Counted from the first letter of the stretch, positions 1 to 9,508 are shown. The stretch is 30,023 bases of DNA from Prorocentrum cordatum (GCA_963575745.1 CAUYUJ010008062.1:12501-42523); one strand, 5' to 3'. Made by a program: numbers and translations. The notes: generated by a model not told the origin, from the sequence alone.

Positions 1-280
1 TGCTTCCAGGGCCCTCTTGGGGAGCCTCTTGAGTCCGTCCTGGAGCGTGTTGGAGTCCTCGTCGGCTGTCTTGAGGGCATCTTGGGCGTCTTCGGGGCCT
101 CGTGGGACCGTCTTGCGTCCTCTCGGGAACCCCTTAGCCTGTCGTTGCCTGCTTCGGGGCGGGCTCGGGCCGCCTCGGGAGCTCGGGACCCCCCCCGCAA
201 CCCCTGGCGGGCACCGATGGGGGGAACAGGCAGCGGCCCGCCCCCCCCCCCGCCCCGGGCCGACTCCGAGATAGAGAGTC

Positions 281-308
281 ATGTTCCCGGAAAGCTTTCC
301 GGGAGCAT
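281..308. repeat. Palindrome with TTCCCGGAAAG arm, copy 1
   Basis: Positions 285-304 are a perfect 20-base palindrome with half-site TCCCGGAAAG. One further mismatch lets the pairing extend to 281-308. Related copies lie at 427-452, 2394-2421 and 2787-2814, each followed by a short shared tail resembling GATTTCGAACGAGG. It is a recurrent small hairpin inside the GC-rich repeat. Confidence 0.75.
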
Positions 309-426
309 GATTTGTTCGGCTCTCTAAGAGGGGGGCCTCTGGGGGCTTACCGAGGGGCGCCTTTTGGCCTTGTGCGCAAGCCTATTGGAAACATGGTTGG
401 GGCGGTGGGCGGAAGCCCAAGGAATC

Positions 427-452
427 ACGTTCCCGGAAAGCTATCTGGGAAA
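427..452. repeat. Palindrome with TTCCCGGAAAG arm, copy 2
   Basis: The left arm TTCCCGGAAAGC is intact. The right arm has diverged to CTGGGAA, so the hairpin is imperfect. It is the most decayed of the four copies. Confidence 0.6.
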
Positions 453-884
453 TGCGATTTACCGAAGTGTCTTGGGGGCCCGCAGGGGGCTTCCCTGGGG
501 GCCTATTAGGGCTTCCGGGGGGCCTCTTGGGAGCCTCACGGGGCGTCTTGGGAGCCTCTTGATGGCCTCCGGGGGCGTCCTAGGAGCCTCTCAGGCCGGA
601 GACCTCGATATGTCGCGCTCTTCGGGCCCTCTTGGGTCGCTCTTGGGGCTCTCTCGGGGCGCTCTCGAAGCCCTCTTGACTTATCTGGGGAGCCTCCTGG
701 GCCGTCTCTGGGCTTTCTTGGGAGCCTCTTCGGCCGTCTTGGAGCGATCTGAAGGGCCTCTGACGCGGTCCAGGACCGTGGGGAGGCGGAACATGGGAGA
801 GCGCAAGAATGTTTCAAAAATTAGCCTGGCGAAGGACCCAACCATATGCAGTCGTGGGTCCCGCCATTGTGAGTATCTTCTTCG

Positions 885-1957
885 GCGGCACACCTTATGG
901 GGCCACGAAACGTGTGAGGGGGTGTGCCGAAATGGGTGTAGGGGACGCATGCGGGCGGCAGCACTGGGACCTTCGGTGGAGCTCCCTATGGGTCCACAAA
1001 ACGCGTGAGGGGTGTGCCGAAATGGGTGTAGGGGACGCATGCGGGCGGCAGCCCTGGGGCCTTCGGTGGAGCTCCCTATGGGGCCACGAAACGTGTGAGG
1101 GGTGTGCCGAACTGGGTGTAGGGGACGCATGCGGGCGGCAGCACTGGGGCCTTCGGTGGAGCTCCCTATGGGGCCATGAAACGTGTGAGGGGGTGTGCCG
1201 AAATGGGTGTACGGGACGCATGCGGGCGGCAGCACTGGGGCCTTCGGTGGAGCTCCCTATGGGGCCACGAAACGTGTGAGGGGTGTGCCGAAATGGGTGT
1301 AGGGGACGCATGCGGGCGGCAGCACCTGGGGCCTTCGGTGGAGCTCCCTATGGGGCCACGAAACGTGTGAGGGGTGTGCCGAAATGGGTGTAGGGGACGC
1401 ATGCGGGCGGCAGCACTGGGGCCTTCGGTGGAGCTCCCTATGGGGCCACGAAACGTGTGAGGGGTGTGCCGAAATGGGTGTGGGGACGCATGCGGCGGCA
1501 GCCTGGGGCCTTCGGTGGAGCTCCCTGGGGCCACGAAACGTGTGAGGGGTGTGCCGAAATGGGTGTAGGGGACGCATGCGGGCGGCCCTGGGGCCTTCGG
1601 TGGAGCTCCCTATGGGGCCACGAAACGTGTGAGGGGTGTGCCGAAAGCTGGGGGCCACGAAACGTGTGAGGGGTGTGCCGAAATGGGTGTGCGGGACGCA
1701 TGCGGACGGCAGCCATGGGGCCTTCGGTGGAGCTCCCTATGGGGCCACGAAACGTGTGAGGGGTGTGCCGAAATGGGTGTAGGGGACGCATGCGGGCGGC
1801 AGCCCTGGGGCCTTCGGTGGAGCTCCCTATGGGGCCACGAAACGTGTGAGGGGTGTGCCGAAATGGGTGTAGGGGACGCATGCGGGCGGCATGGGGCCTT
1901 CGGTGGAGCTCCCTATGGGGCCACGAAACGTGTGAGGGGTGTGCCGAATTGGGTGTG
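885..1957. repeat. 90-bp satellite, about 12 copies
   Basis: A head-to-tail array has a period of 90 bp: the word GCTCCCTATG recurs at 981, 1071 and 1161. Each unit carries CCACGAAACGTGTGAG, a GTGTGCCGAAATGGGTGTA block, GACGCATGCGGGCGG and CCTTCGGTGGAG. Copies are very similar at the left. Short deletions appear from about 1480 to 1680 and at about 1890. Because 90 is a multiple of three, both strands stay open for long distances, giving a 30-residue repeat peptide with Cys residues on the plus strand and a Pro/His/Arg-rich one on the minus strand. I treat these as consequences of period and composition. Diverged copies occur inverted at 24465-24835 and 25789-25960. Confidence 0.93.
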
Positions 1958-1961
1958 GGTG

Positions 1962-2135
<174 letters not shown>

Positions 2136-2190
2136 GGAGGGGGGAGGAGGCGGAGGAGGGAGAAGGAAGGAGAGGAACGCGGGGCACCGT

Positions 2191-2236
2191 CTCTTCAAAA
2201 CGAGGACCCAACACCACAGGATGGTTGGGAACAATT
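2191..2236. repeat. Short dispersed motif (CAAAACGAGGACCCAAC)
   Basis: The segment CTTCAAAACGAGGACCCAAC followed by GGTTGGGAA reappears at 14987-15020 as ATTCAAAACGAGTACCCAAC followed by GGTTGGGAA. A weaker reverse-complement version lies at about 25436-25480. The CCCAAC/GTTGGG halves can pair as a short stem. In both better copies it joins a purine-rich microsatellite to the GC-rich repeat family. Confidence 0.6.
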
Positions 2237-2393
2237 GGAAAACTTATGATTTTCGGCTTCTGGGGCCCTTTGGAGGAGCCTCTGGAGGCGCTCTTGGAAC
2301 GTTTTGGCGGCGTCGTCGGCCGTCCTGAGGCCATCTTCGGCGTGTCCCGGGCCTCTGGGGGCTGTCTTTGGGCGTCCTGGGAACCCGGAAACC

Positions 2394-2421
2394 ATGTTCC
2401 CAGAGAGGCTTCCGGGAACAT
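2394..2421. repeat. Palindrome with TTCCCGGAAAG arm, copy 3
   Basis: ATGTTCCC at the left pairs with GGGAACAT at the right, with a partly mismatched centre. It sits at the start of the first ~390-bp unit. Confidence 0.7.
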
Positions 2422-2786
2422 AATTTCGAACAAGGCTCTCTTGGGCCTCCCTGAGGCCGTCTTGGGGGCCTCCTGGGCCGGCTTCGGGGCCTCTTGGGCC
2501 GTCTTGGGGGGCTCCGTCAGCCCCACGGGCCGACCCTTTTAGGCCGTCTTGGCTTGGGTCTCTCTTGGGCTGTCTTGGGGCTCCACGGGGGGCGTCTGGG
2601 GCACTGCGAAGACGAAGCAAGCGAGTATGCTGAAAATGTACGTTTTACGCTTGGAATGGGCCGATTGTTGCCTCTTGAAGGCCCTCTCGGGGCCTTCTTC
2701 GGCCATCTTCAAGCCATCTCGGGCCCTCTTGGGCCTCGCTGAGGCTGTCTTGTGGGCCTCTCGGGCGTCCTCGGAACCCGGAAATC

Positions 2787-2814
2787 ATGTTCCCAGAAAG
2801 GCTTCGGGGAACAT
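2787..2814. repeat. Palindrome with TTCCCGGAAAG arm, copy 4
   Basis: It has the same outer arms, ATGTTCCC and GGGAACAT, and the same tail GATTTCGAACGAGG as copy 3. It sits at the equivalent place in the second ~390-bp unit. Confidence 0.7.
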
Positions 2815-3312
2815 GATTTCGAACGAGGCCCTCTGGGCTCCCTGAGGTCGGTTGGGGGCCTCCTGGGCCGGCTTTGGGGCTCTCTGGGCCGTCTCGGGGG
2901 TTTCCGTGAGCCCCACAGGCCGACCCTTTTGGGCCGTCTGGGGCCCTCTTGGGTCTCTCTTGGGGTGGGGCTCCGCGGGGGCGTCTGGGGCACTGTGAAG
3001 ACGAAGCCAGCGAGTATGCTGAAAATGCACGTTTTACAAAGGTAATGGGCCGATGTTTGCCTCTTGAAGGCCCTCTTGGGGCCCTCGTCGGCCATCTTCA
3101 AGCCATCTCCGGCCCTCTTGGGGCGCTCTGGGGCGTCTTCGGGGCCTCTGGAGGCTTTATTGACCATCTGTACGGCCCGCGTGGCCTGTCGTGGGCAATT
3201 TGGAAGCGGCCAGGGGCAGTCCCGGGGGGTCTGTGACCCTCCAAAGGTTCGGGGGGGGGCGCCCATGGGGGATGATGGCACCGGTTTTGCCCCTCCCCCC
3301 CCGGCCTACTCC

Positions 3313-4187
3313 GATATATATATATATATAAATATATATGTGTGTGTGTGTGTGTGCGCGCGCATGTTTGTATGTATGTGTGTATGTATGCATGCATACA
3401 TACATGCATGCATACATGCATGCATGCATGTATGTATGTATGTACGGATGTATGTGTGTATATGTGTATGTGTGTATGTATGTATGTATGTATGTATGTG
3501 TGTATGTATGTATGTATGTATGTCTGTCTGTCTGTCTGTCTGTCTGTATGTATGTATGTATGTATGTATGTATGTATGTATGTATGTATGTGTGAATGCA
3601 TGCACGTGTGCATGTATGTATGTATGTATGTGTGCATGTATGTATGTATGTATGTATGTATGGATGTATGTCTGTGTGTATGTATGTATGGATTTATGTG
3701 TGTATGTGTGTACGTGTGTGTATGCATGTATGTATGTATGTATGTATGTATGTATGGATATATGTATGTATGTATGTTTTTGTGTATGTATGTATGTATG
3801 TATGTATATATGCATGTATGTGTATGTATGTATGGTTGTATGTGTGTATGTGTGTATGTGTGTATGTAGGTATGTGTGTATGTATGTGTGTCTGTATGTG
3901 GGTGTGTATGTGTGTATGTATGTATGTATGTATGTATGTATGTATGTATGTATGTGGTGTGTATGTATGTATGTATGTATGTATGTATGTGTGTATGGAT
4001 GTATGTATGTATGTATGTATAAATGTATGCATGTATGTATGTATGTATGTATGTATGTATAGATGTATGTATGTGCGCATGCATGTATGTATGTATGTAT
4101 GTATGTATGTATGTGTGTATGTATGTATGTATGTATGTATGTATGTATGTATGTATGTGTGTATGTATGTATGTATGTATGTATGCG
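3313..4187. repeat. (TATG)n microsatellite, about 870 bp
   Basis: It begins with short AT and TG runs, passes through ATGC-type units near 3385-3430, and is then mostly TATG with TGTG, a TCTG run at 3523-3547 and scattered substitutions. The period of four opens several frames that repeat Tyr-Val-Cys-Met on one strand and Ile-His-Thr-Tyr on the other. None is a gene. Confidence 0.97.
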
Positions 4188-4860
4188 TATTCTCCCTCTC
4201 TCACCATACACAGCTGGCCTAAGCCCCTACGAGAACCGACCGACGAAACCTACGAGAACCGGCAAAGAAGTAGACGAAGACCCAGACGACTATGGCGACG
4301 GAGGAGGTGACGATCCCCCTCCCCCAATCCCGCCGCCAGAGGAGCAAAACACAGCAATCATAAGCATTGACTTTCAGAGATGCGCTTGGAGCTCTGGGAT
4401 CGGCGCTGCCCCCCCCCCGCCTCCAGCGCCATCGCTCTTGCGCCGGGGGGGGAATCCATCGCTGATCCAAAAAGCCCGCACGGAGCTACGAAATCTTGCA
4501 GTCAAGCCGCCACCATTAATTATAAGGAACGCCGAATCGGGAATGCGGCCCCTGTTTGGCAAACAAAAAAACACCGAGGTGCACGAGGAGCACTGGAGAA
4601 ACAGGCACAGAAGGACAGAAGGAACAGCGAGCCCCTTCCACACCCGAAACGTTCCCTGCAGTCGGACCCAGGCCAGAAGAGCATCCCTCAAGAACACGAG
4701 ACCCCCCGCCGGCCAGAACGCTTAGAACATCCAAGAGTACCCTCCACAGGGTGCACAAGAACATCCAACAAGCACGAAGAACATCAGGGTACCCTCCCCG
4801 AGCCGACCTCGACCTAGTGCCTCGGTCCGACTGTCCTTCAGCGTCGTGGCCCTTTGCTTG
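4188..4860. other. Unassigned stretch
   Basis: The composition is ordinary, with a short imperfect duplication around AAGAACATC and GTACCCTCC at 4725-4800. Open frames cross it on both strands, but I recognise no domain and see no consistent third-position codon bias. Confidence 0.4.
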
Positions 4861-4863
4861 TGA

Positions 4864-5010
4864 CCCAGACATTCGGCCGCTCCAACTTGTGTTTTTGCGT
4901 GGGCCCCAGAAGTCTGGACCACTTCCCCAGAGCTGGTCTTCTCAGCCGGACTCGTTTCGTGACGCTCCCGAGGCCCAGCGAGGGCCCCCAGTGGCCGAAT
5001 ACGGTGGGGG
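4864..5010 (+). mobile_element. CCCAGACAT-family element, diverged copy (H1)
   Basis: It starts with CCCAGACATTCGGCC, like the better copies at 5453 and 12252, and shares the interior block around GACGCTCCCGAGGCCCAGCG. Its first ~57 bp also match, inverted, the segment directly right of the 12.25-kb copy (12434-12490). No clean right end is seen, so it is probably an old or recombined copy. Confidence 0.5.
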
Positions 5011-5050
5011 CATTGGATAAGGAACCCTTAGATAAGGAATCCAGGCTCTG
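5008..5050. repeat. Remnant related to the CAGT-ended element at 27.87 kb
   Basis: The words GCATTGGATAAGGAACCC and TAAGGAAT match, in order, the left end of the 27874-28049 element (GCGTTGACCTAAGGAACCC, then AAACAAGGAAC). Only this short piece is recognisable. Confidence 0.4.
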
Positions 5051-5219
5051 GAGACCAGTGGAACTCCAATCGAGACTTGGCCATGGATATCGCCGCCGCC
5101 CTCATCAGGCAAGGAATCCCCCAGGGTCTGGAGCCTCCTGGGCACATTCCTTAACCAGCACCCCCACCGTACTGTCAAAATCCCGCCGCTCCGATTTTCT
5201 TGGAGCGTCAGATCTCGGG

Positions 5220-5436
5220 GATCTTCTGACCCAGGTCAATCCAGACCCGGGTCAGCAGGAAACCAAAAAAACTGCAATGCAGGAAAAAAAATCTGCAATG
5301 CAGGTCTTCGCAAACTCGGGTCAGCCAATATGCGCGGCCGCCTCGCGGCCACGAGCAGCTCGCTGACCCGGGTCAGCCAGTGGGGGTCTTCGCAGGATCC
5401 TGCAGGATCCGGTGCCCTGGCTGACCCCCGTTTGCA
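5220..5436. repeat. Cluster of GACCCGGGTC palindromes
   Basis: Full or partial copies of CTGACCCGGGTCAG occur at about 5227, 5250, 5322, 5363 and 5418. The pair GGGTCAGCCAGTGG at about 5369 and CCCTGGCTGACCC at about 5413 forms an inverted repeat around a GC-rich centre. Between them lie two copies of CTGCAATGCAGG followed by A-runs. It may be a fold-back element or a set of binding-site-like palindromes. No function is assigned. Confidence 0.55.
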
Positions 5437-5452
5437 TTGACCCCCGTCTCTT

Positions 5453-5633
5453 CCCAGACATTCGACGTCCTGACTTTTTCAGGACGGCGTCCCTGGAAGT
5501 CCCGACCCTTTGCCTGGGACCGGTTCTTCGTCCTGAGTCGTCTCTTGACGGCCCCGAGGCCTGGCGAGGGCCCCTCGAGGCCGAAAACTCGCCAAAACCT
5601 CCCGTCTTGATTTTTGTACCACGCGGTCATGTC
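5453..5633 (+). mobile_element. CCCAGACAT-family TIR element, right end interrupted (H2)
   Basis: About 180 bp align closely with the complete copy at 12252-12436: CCCAGACATTCGACGTCCTG at the left, CAGGACGGCGTCCCTG, GGACCGGTT, then CCACGCGGTCATGTC at the right. The terminal GGG of the right inverted repeat is missing because a CATCGGCGATG minisatellite follows directly. A separate right-end-like piece (ATCACGCGATCACGTCTGGG) appears at about 6018-6037, as if the end were duplicated or displaced. No coding capacity. Confidence 0.75.
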
Positions 5634-5810
5634 ATCGCCATCGGCGATGCATCGGCGATGCACCGGCGATGCCCCAGCGACGTCGGCGACGCATCGGCGG
5701 CGTCGGCGCGGGGAAAGTCGGGCTCCGCACCGAGCCGCATCGCCGATGCGCCGTCGATGCGGCGCGACCCTCCGACCCCATCTACTCCGACCCCATCTAG
5801 GAGGCCTAGA
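5634..5810. repeat. ATCGGCGATGC minisatellite
   Basis: Short tandem and inverted copies of ATCGGCGATGC (about 11-12 bp) grade into GACGTCGGCGACGC variants, then a short direct repeat of CCGACCCCATCTA. It separates the body of element H2 from downstream sequence that matches its expected right flank. Confidence 0.7.
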
Positions 5811-5815
5811 CATGT

Positions 5816-6096
5816 CTGGGTGGAGTCCCGAAGACCTCATGGGGACGCGCGCCCTCCGGGTCGCACGCGCCGCCCCACAGTGTGTTTTTGCGTGTGTTGC
5901 TTTCCCACAGTGTGTTATTGTGTGTGTTGTTTTCCCACAGTGTTGTTTTTTTCCCACAGTGTGTTCTTGTGTGTTTTTTGTGTCCCACAGTGTGTTTTTT
6001 TGTCCCACAGATTTTTGTATCACGCGATCACGTCTGGGTGGAGCCCCGAAGACCTCAGGGGACGCCCTGCCTCCGGGTCGCACGCGCCGCCCCCCC
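5816..6096. repeat. ~62-bp direct repeat flanking a CCCACAG array
   Basis: The segment TCTGGGTGGAGTCCCGAAGA through GGGTCGCACGCGCCGCCC at about 5816-5877 is repeated with few changes at about 6030-6092. Between them lie six CCCACAG words at 5874, 5904, 5934, 5953, 5984 and 6004, each followed by TGTG or TGTT and a T-rich stretch and spaced about 30 or 20 bp apart. Each T-rich tract plus CCCACAG resembles a eukaryotic 3' splice site, but no associated exon is recognisable. Confidence 0.8.
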
Positions 6097-6184
6097 GCGG
6101 GGGGGGCGCCTCCTCCGCCTGCTTAGCGCGCTGCCAGGCCTTCTCCTCGGCCCTGCGGGCCTCGGGGACGGCCCCCGCTCGCCG

Positions 6185-6750
6185 CCGGGGGAGGAGGAGG
6201 AGGAGGAGGAGGAGGAGGAGGAGGAGGAGGAGGAGGAGGAGGAGGAGGAGGAGGAGGAGGAGGAGGAGGAGGAGGGGGGGGAGGAGGAGGACGAGGACGA
6301 GGAGGAGGAGGAGGGGGAGGAGAAGGACGAGGACGAGGACGAGGAGGAGGCTTTTGTTCGGCTCACCTCCCGCATCGGGCAGGAGGGGGGGGTCCAAGGA
6401 GGAGACACGCAGACGAGCCGAGGAGGAATCCAAGGAGGGGGGAATCCAAGGAGGGGGGAATCCAAGGAGGAATCCAAGGAGCACCCAACCACAGAGGGAG
6501 GCGGAGGTGGTGGAGGGCGGGGGACGGGAAGGGGGGAGATGGGGCGGGGGCGGAGGAGGGGGAAGGGGAAGAGGAGGCCGAGGATGAAAGCGGACGAGGA
6601 GAAGACGAAGAGAGTGCACAAGGAGGAGCAGAGGGAGGGGGACGAGGAGAACGATGAGAAGGGAGAACGAGAGGAGAAGAAAGGACAGGTCGGGGAGGAG
6701 GGGCAGGGGAAGGGGCAAGACAGCGAAGAGAGGCAGGTCGAGGAAGAGAA
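6185..6750. repeat. Almost pure purine tract, (GGA)n and relatives
   Basis: GGA triplets dominate 6187-6300, followed by GAGGACGAG variants. Short tandem units of GGAATCCAAGGAGGG lie at 6425-6480, then irregular G/A-rich DNA runs to about 6750. Poly-Glu on one strand and poly-Ser/Leu on the other are composition artefacts. Confidence 0.9.
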
Positions 6751-7057
6751 ATAGTTTGGAGCGCTCGCTTCGCCACTCAAGCGGCACCTGGGGCCAGCGA
6801 ATGGAGGGTCCGCAGGGAGACGACGAGGACGAGGGGGAGGAGGTCTCCTCTCCTTGTCTTCCTCCTCCTCCTCCTTTCTCGTTATGTCCCAAGTGTTCCC
6901 CCAAGGATGTTTCACAACAATTGAGGGAACACATATTCGAATAGTTTCACCAGATTTCGGCCCAACGTTTGGCTGCATGGGCGTTTCCAAAAGGCACGGG
7001 GCGGCGGTGATTCGCCGCAAGTGTCTTCAATAGCTAGTCTGCTCGATGAGCCGCGCG
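6751..7057. other. Unassigned stretch
   Basis: Ordinary-complexity sequence lies between the purine tract and the reverse transcriptase relic. On the minus strand it is directly downstream of that frame, so it could be 3' sequence of the same element. I see no motif that proves it. Confidence 0.3.
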
Positions 7058-7654
7058 TCACACGTAGTCCACCCGAAATTCTTCATTGTAGTCATCGTAG
7101 TCGTTTCCAGGGTGGGCAGAGCCCCCTTTAGAAAAACACCCCTTGATGAAAACGACCTGGAACCAAATCGGGAACCCGCAGGCCCGCAGAAATGCGGCTA
7201 GAACACTCCCAGAACCGAAAAAGGGCAATTCGCAAATCGACTCGGCAGGGGCTTGGATCAATCTCCGATGGCTCAGAGTCTGCACAAGCAGGGGGCCAGT
7301 CGGCGACAGCGTCGCCAAAATCACCTGCTGGATCTGGAAGTCTTGGGCTCCCCACGAAGCACCGACCAGCCCCGCAAGCGATCCGAAGAAGAGGAGAACG
7401 GAGAGGCTTTGCGATCGCTTCAAACGCCTTGTCGTGGTATCCACCATCATACGCAGCATGTGCTCGAGTGATTCTACGCGCGTCCAAATAGCACATCCGT
7501 AGAGCGCAGTCGAAGTGGCGGTCCCTTGGAATAAACAGGGCTGATGGTTTAAGGGATAATGCTTGCTCGTGAGCTCCTGCCAGCAAGATGTGAAAGCCGC
7601 CCATGTGGCTTGAATGCGAGGATCGATTATGTTGGAAAAGAGCGAAGGAAGAGG
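7058..7654 (-). pseudogene. Non-LTR retrotransposon reverse transcriptase fragment (RT1)
   Basis: The minus-strand frame is open from upstream of 7654 to a stop at 7058. About 82 residues encoded by 7654-7409 look like the region just after the reverse transcriptase catalytic core of a non-LTR element. A Trp-containing helix (IDPRIQATWAAF) is followed by a WQELTSKHYPLNHQ block, LFQGTATSTALYGCAIWT (the conserved 'LYGCxxWT' signature), and ESLEHMLRMMVDTTTRR. After about 7409 the similarity stops and the frame turns hydrophobic, ending in an Asp/Tyr-rich tail, so this part is probably chance or another sequence. The catalytic YxDD motif, endonuclease and start are absent. Upstream sequence runs into low-complexity DNA. 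It is a 5'-truncated dead copy, recognised from remembered family patterns. Confidence 0.7.
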
Positions 7655-7680
7655 CTCGGCTAGGCTCCTGTGCGCGGCGG

Positions 7681-7736
7681 GAAGGAGGAGGAAGAGGACA
7701 AGGGGGATGGGTAGGAGAAGGAGAAGGCACAGGCGA

Positions 7737-7767
<31 letters not shown>

Positions 7768-8400
7768 CGATAAGCAGGATGAAACGGATACGTAAGTGGG
7801 GCAGGCCACATGGAGGTCAGAAAAGGGGGCAGACAATAAAGTAGGCGCAGTTCGTAGGAGCGTTTTGCACTCTGTTGTTACACCGACGCCAGCGCAACGG
7901 AGCGCACCCCCCCCCCCCCCAAAAAAAAAAGAACACGTATAGGACGATAGACAGGAGAAGTCTGCAGAGCACCACTCGGGGTGACAGCAGTGCACGGGAC
8001 GCTGTAGAGCACAAAGGTGAAGAGGAGGAGGACGACGACGTTGAGGAGGAGGCCTGGGAGGGCGCGAAAGAGAAGGTCGAGGAAGGGGGGCGGACGACGA
8101 CTGTGGCGACGGCGACGCGGAGGACATGGAGGAGGCGGAGGAGGCCTGGGAGGACGCGCGCCCTGTCAAGGAAGTGGCAAAGGATGCCTGCCCCTCAGCC
8201 GTCGGCCGCGGGCTGACCTCAGTCCCTGGGCAAGGCCACTCCCTCACAAGTAAGAGACTCCCAGCACGGACTCTCCACCTTGGAAGGGGGTGGTACTCCC
8301 CGACTTGGTACTGCTTAGCGTCGCGCTGCTGACCAAAGAGTTCTGCACGAAGCACTGCTGGGAGGTGCACTTCTAGCACTAGCTGCTGCTATGCCTCTGG
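7681..8400. other. Mixed low-complexity stretch
   Basis: It holds G/A-rich DNA, a short (CGA)n run at about 7738-7768, a C15-A10 homopolymer junction at about 7908-7931, and more G/A-rich and GAC-rich sequence to about 8160. Nothing gene-like is recognised. A similar C/A homopolymer junction, on the opposite strand, is at about 20066-20093. Confidence 0.5.
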
Positions 8401-8413
8401 GCTCGACGCCGTG

Positions 8414-8700
8414 GCATGATACGATACGATACGACCATCGCTGCGGACTCCGTCCGGGTCCAATTAAGACCAGGTGGGTAAGGTCGTGGCCTCAGACACC
8501 TGGCGTGTCTGGAAAGCATGCAACTCGAGACAGGTGTATACGAAGCTATAGGGGGGAGGGAGGGGTGAGGAAGGTTCTGAAGGTCGATGCCAGCGTGCTG
8601 CTCCGTATACTCGTGTGTCGGTGTGGGAGAGGAGGGAGGGAGGGAGGGAGGGAGGGAGGAAGAAGTCCTGGTGTCGGTGTCAGCGCGGGTAGGGCGTGTC
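8414..8700 (+). repeat. Dispersed repeat block K, copy 1
   Basis: It opens with short tandem ATACG units, then GACCATCGCTGCGGACTCCG, GACCAGGTGGGTAAGG, a GGCGTGTCTGGA block and, further on, CCTGGTGTCGGTGTC followed by GCGCGGGTAGGGCG. The same ordered words, with ATGCG units instead, occur at 26092-26285. A (GGGA)n run lies at 8628-8660. Coding potential is not apparent. Confidence 0.75.
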
Positions 8701-8836
8701 GTCTCGACGTTGGCTCGGAATTAATGTTTTGGTTTGGTCCTGTGTGCATGCTGGTGCGGGGTCGGTGTAATGGTGCTCAGGCGCCATCCATGTTTCGGTG
8801 TCCTGGGCTGTTCGCGTCCATGTGATGTCGTTTGGT

Positions 8837-9187
8837 TCACGTTCCGAGTGGGTATGTGTGGGCGGTCGGTGGAGGTCTGGTCTGCTTCGGCGCAAGTAAG
8901 TGCTGATTTCGTCGTCCTAACGCTTGCGTTGGCGACCGTGCTGCCTGTCCCCGCGGGCGCGATTTGAGGTCTGGTAGCCATTGCAACACTCGCCATGTCC
9001 ACCGTGTGCGTTCGTGGTTTGCAACTCTGGAAATCTTGCGTCACACCTTTCGCTTGTGCACCGTCGCCCAGTTGTCGATGCGGTGGAGATTCATGAGGTG
9101 CTCTGCGCGTAGTGTCGCTCGCCGAACGCATTCAACCCAACGTGTCACCGTATCTACTGTGGTCCTGTCTTCGCCGCCCTCGCTGTG
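8837..9187 (-). pseudogene. Non-LTR retrotransposon reverse transcriptase C-terminal fragment (RT2)
   Basis: Minus-strand codons from 9187 to 9044 encode TRWVECVRRATLRAEHLMNL followed by HRIDNWATVHKRK. This matches the 'WVxWIRRATxxAE...GixxWxxxqrxrK' block found near the C-terminus of dinoflagellate-type non-LTR reverse transcriptases. A TGA stop at 9041-9043 interrupts it. The same frame then continues with RKISRVANHERTRWTWRVLQ and WLPDLKSRPRGQ, again typical of that family's tail, to a stop at 8837-8839. The in-frame stop, and the lack of recognisable polymerase upstream (replaced by GC-rich and GGA-repeat DNA), make it a dead fragment. It is more C-terminal than RT1 yet lies upstream of it on this strand, so the two come from different insertions. 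Confidence 0.68.
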
Positions 9188-9199
9188 CACGTCAGGTGT

Positions 9200-9490
9200 G
9201 GCAGGCGTGTCGCGCTGAAGTGGGCTGCCGTCTGCGTCGCGGCGCAGGTGCCCATCATCGAGAGGCCCGGGGAGCTCCCCAGCGGCAGCGCGCGCGCGCA
9301 GCGGCGTGCTCCTGCCCTCCCAGACGGCCTCGAGGGTGCCAGCGACGTGCCCAGACGGCACCGCGGACGGCTGCCCGTGGCCATCCGGCGGTGCCGGGTG
9401 GCGGGCCCAAGTGGCCTCCGCGCTGATCTCACGCACCTCCGCAGCCTCGGCCTCCACGCCGACGAGGTAATATATGCAGAAGGCGTCTGT
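9200..9490. other. GC-rich unassigned stretch
   Basis: The sequence is open on both strands but no domain is recognised. It could be more of the RT2 element, diverged past recognition. Confidence 0.3.
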
Positions 9491-9508
9491 GCGGTCACCA
9501 CCACCGTG

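Larger units (their letters stand above)
1..880. repeat. GC-rich degenerate repeat (left block)
   Basis: This stretch is built from variants of a short unit resembling GGGCCTCTTGGGAGCC, with words such as CTTGGG and GCCTC recurring every 10 to 20 bases. The same family fills 2245-3235 in this orientation and 15240-15830 in the opposite one. Several frames are open across it, but they give only Gly/Leu/Pro/Arg-rich low-complexity peptides, so I do not call a gene. Two small palindromes lie inside it. Confidence 0.7.
2245..3235. repeat. GC-rich degenerate repeat (middle block) with ~390-bp direct duplication
   Basis: This is the same family as 1-880. A unit beginning near GGAACCCGGAAA at about 2380 recurs at about 2773. 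The segment GGCGTCTGGGGCACTG at about 2591 recurs at about 2980, followed in both by GCGAGTATGCTGAAAATG. The spacing is therefore 389-393 bp. The second copy ends near 3150. Confidence 0.85.

Noticed and set aside
885-1957. CRISPR-like array
   Set aside because: Units repeat along their full 90 bp with no short repeat alternating with unique spacers, and no cas-like genes are present.
3313-4187. Long open frames of repeated Cys-Met-Tyr-Val or His-Thr-Tyr-Ile
   Set aside because: They follow directly from the TATG period and occur in several frames and on both strands at once.
6020-7020. Glu-rich and Ser/Leu-rich proteins over the purine tract
   Set aside because: Pure composition effect of GGA triplets; no domain flanks them.
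7908-7931. Poly(A) tail of a retrocopy
   Set aside because: The A-run follows a long C-run and no coding sequence precedes it. A similar homopolymer junction at 20066-20093 suggests slippage, not polyadenylation.
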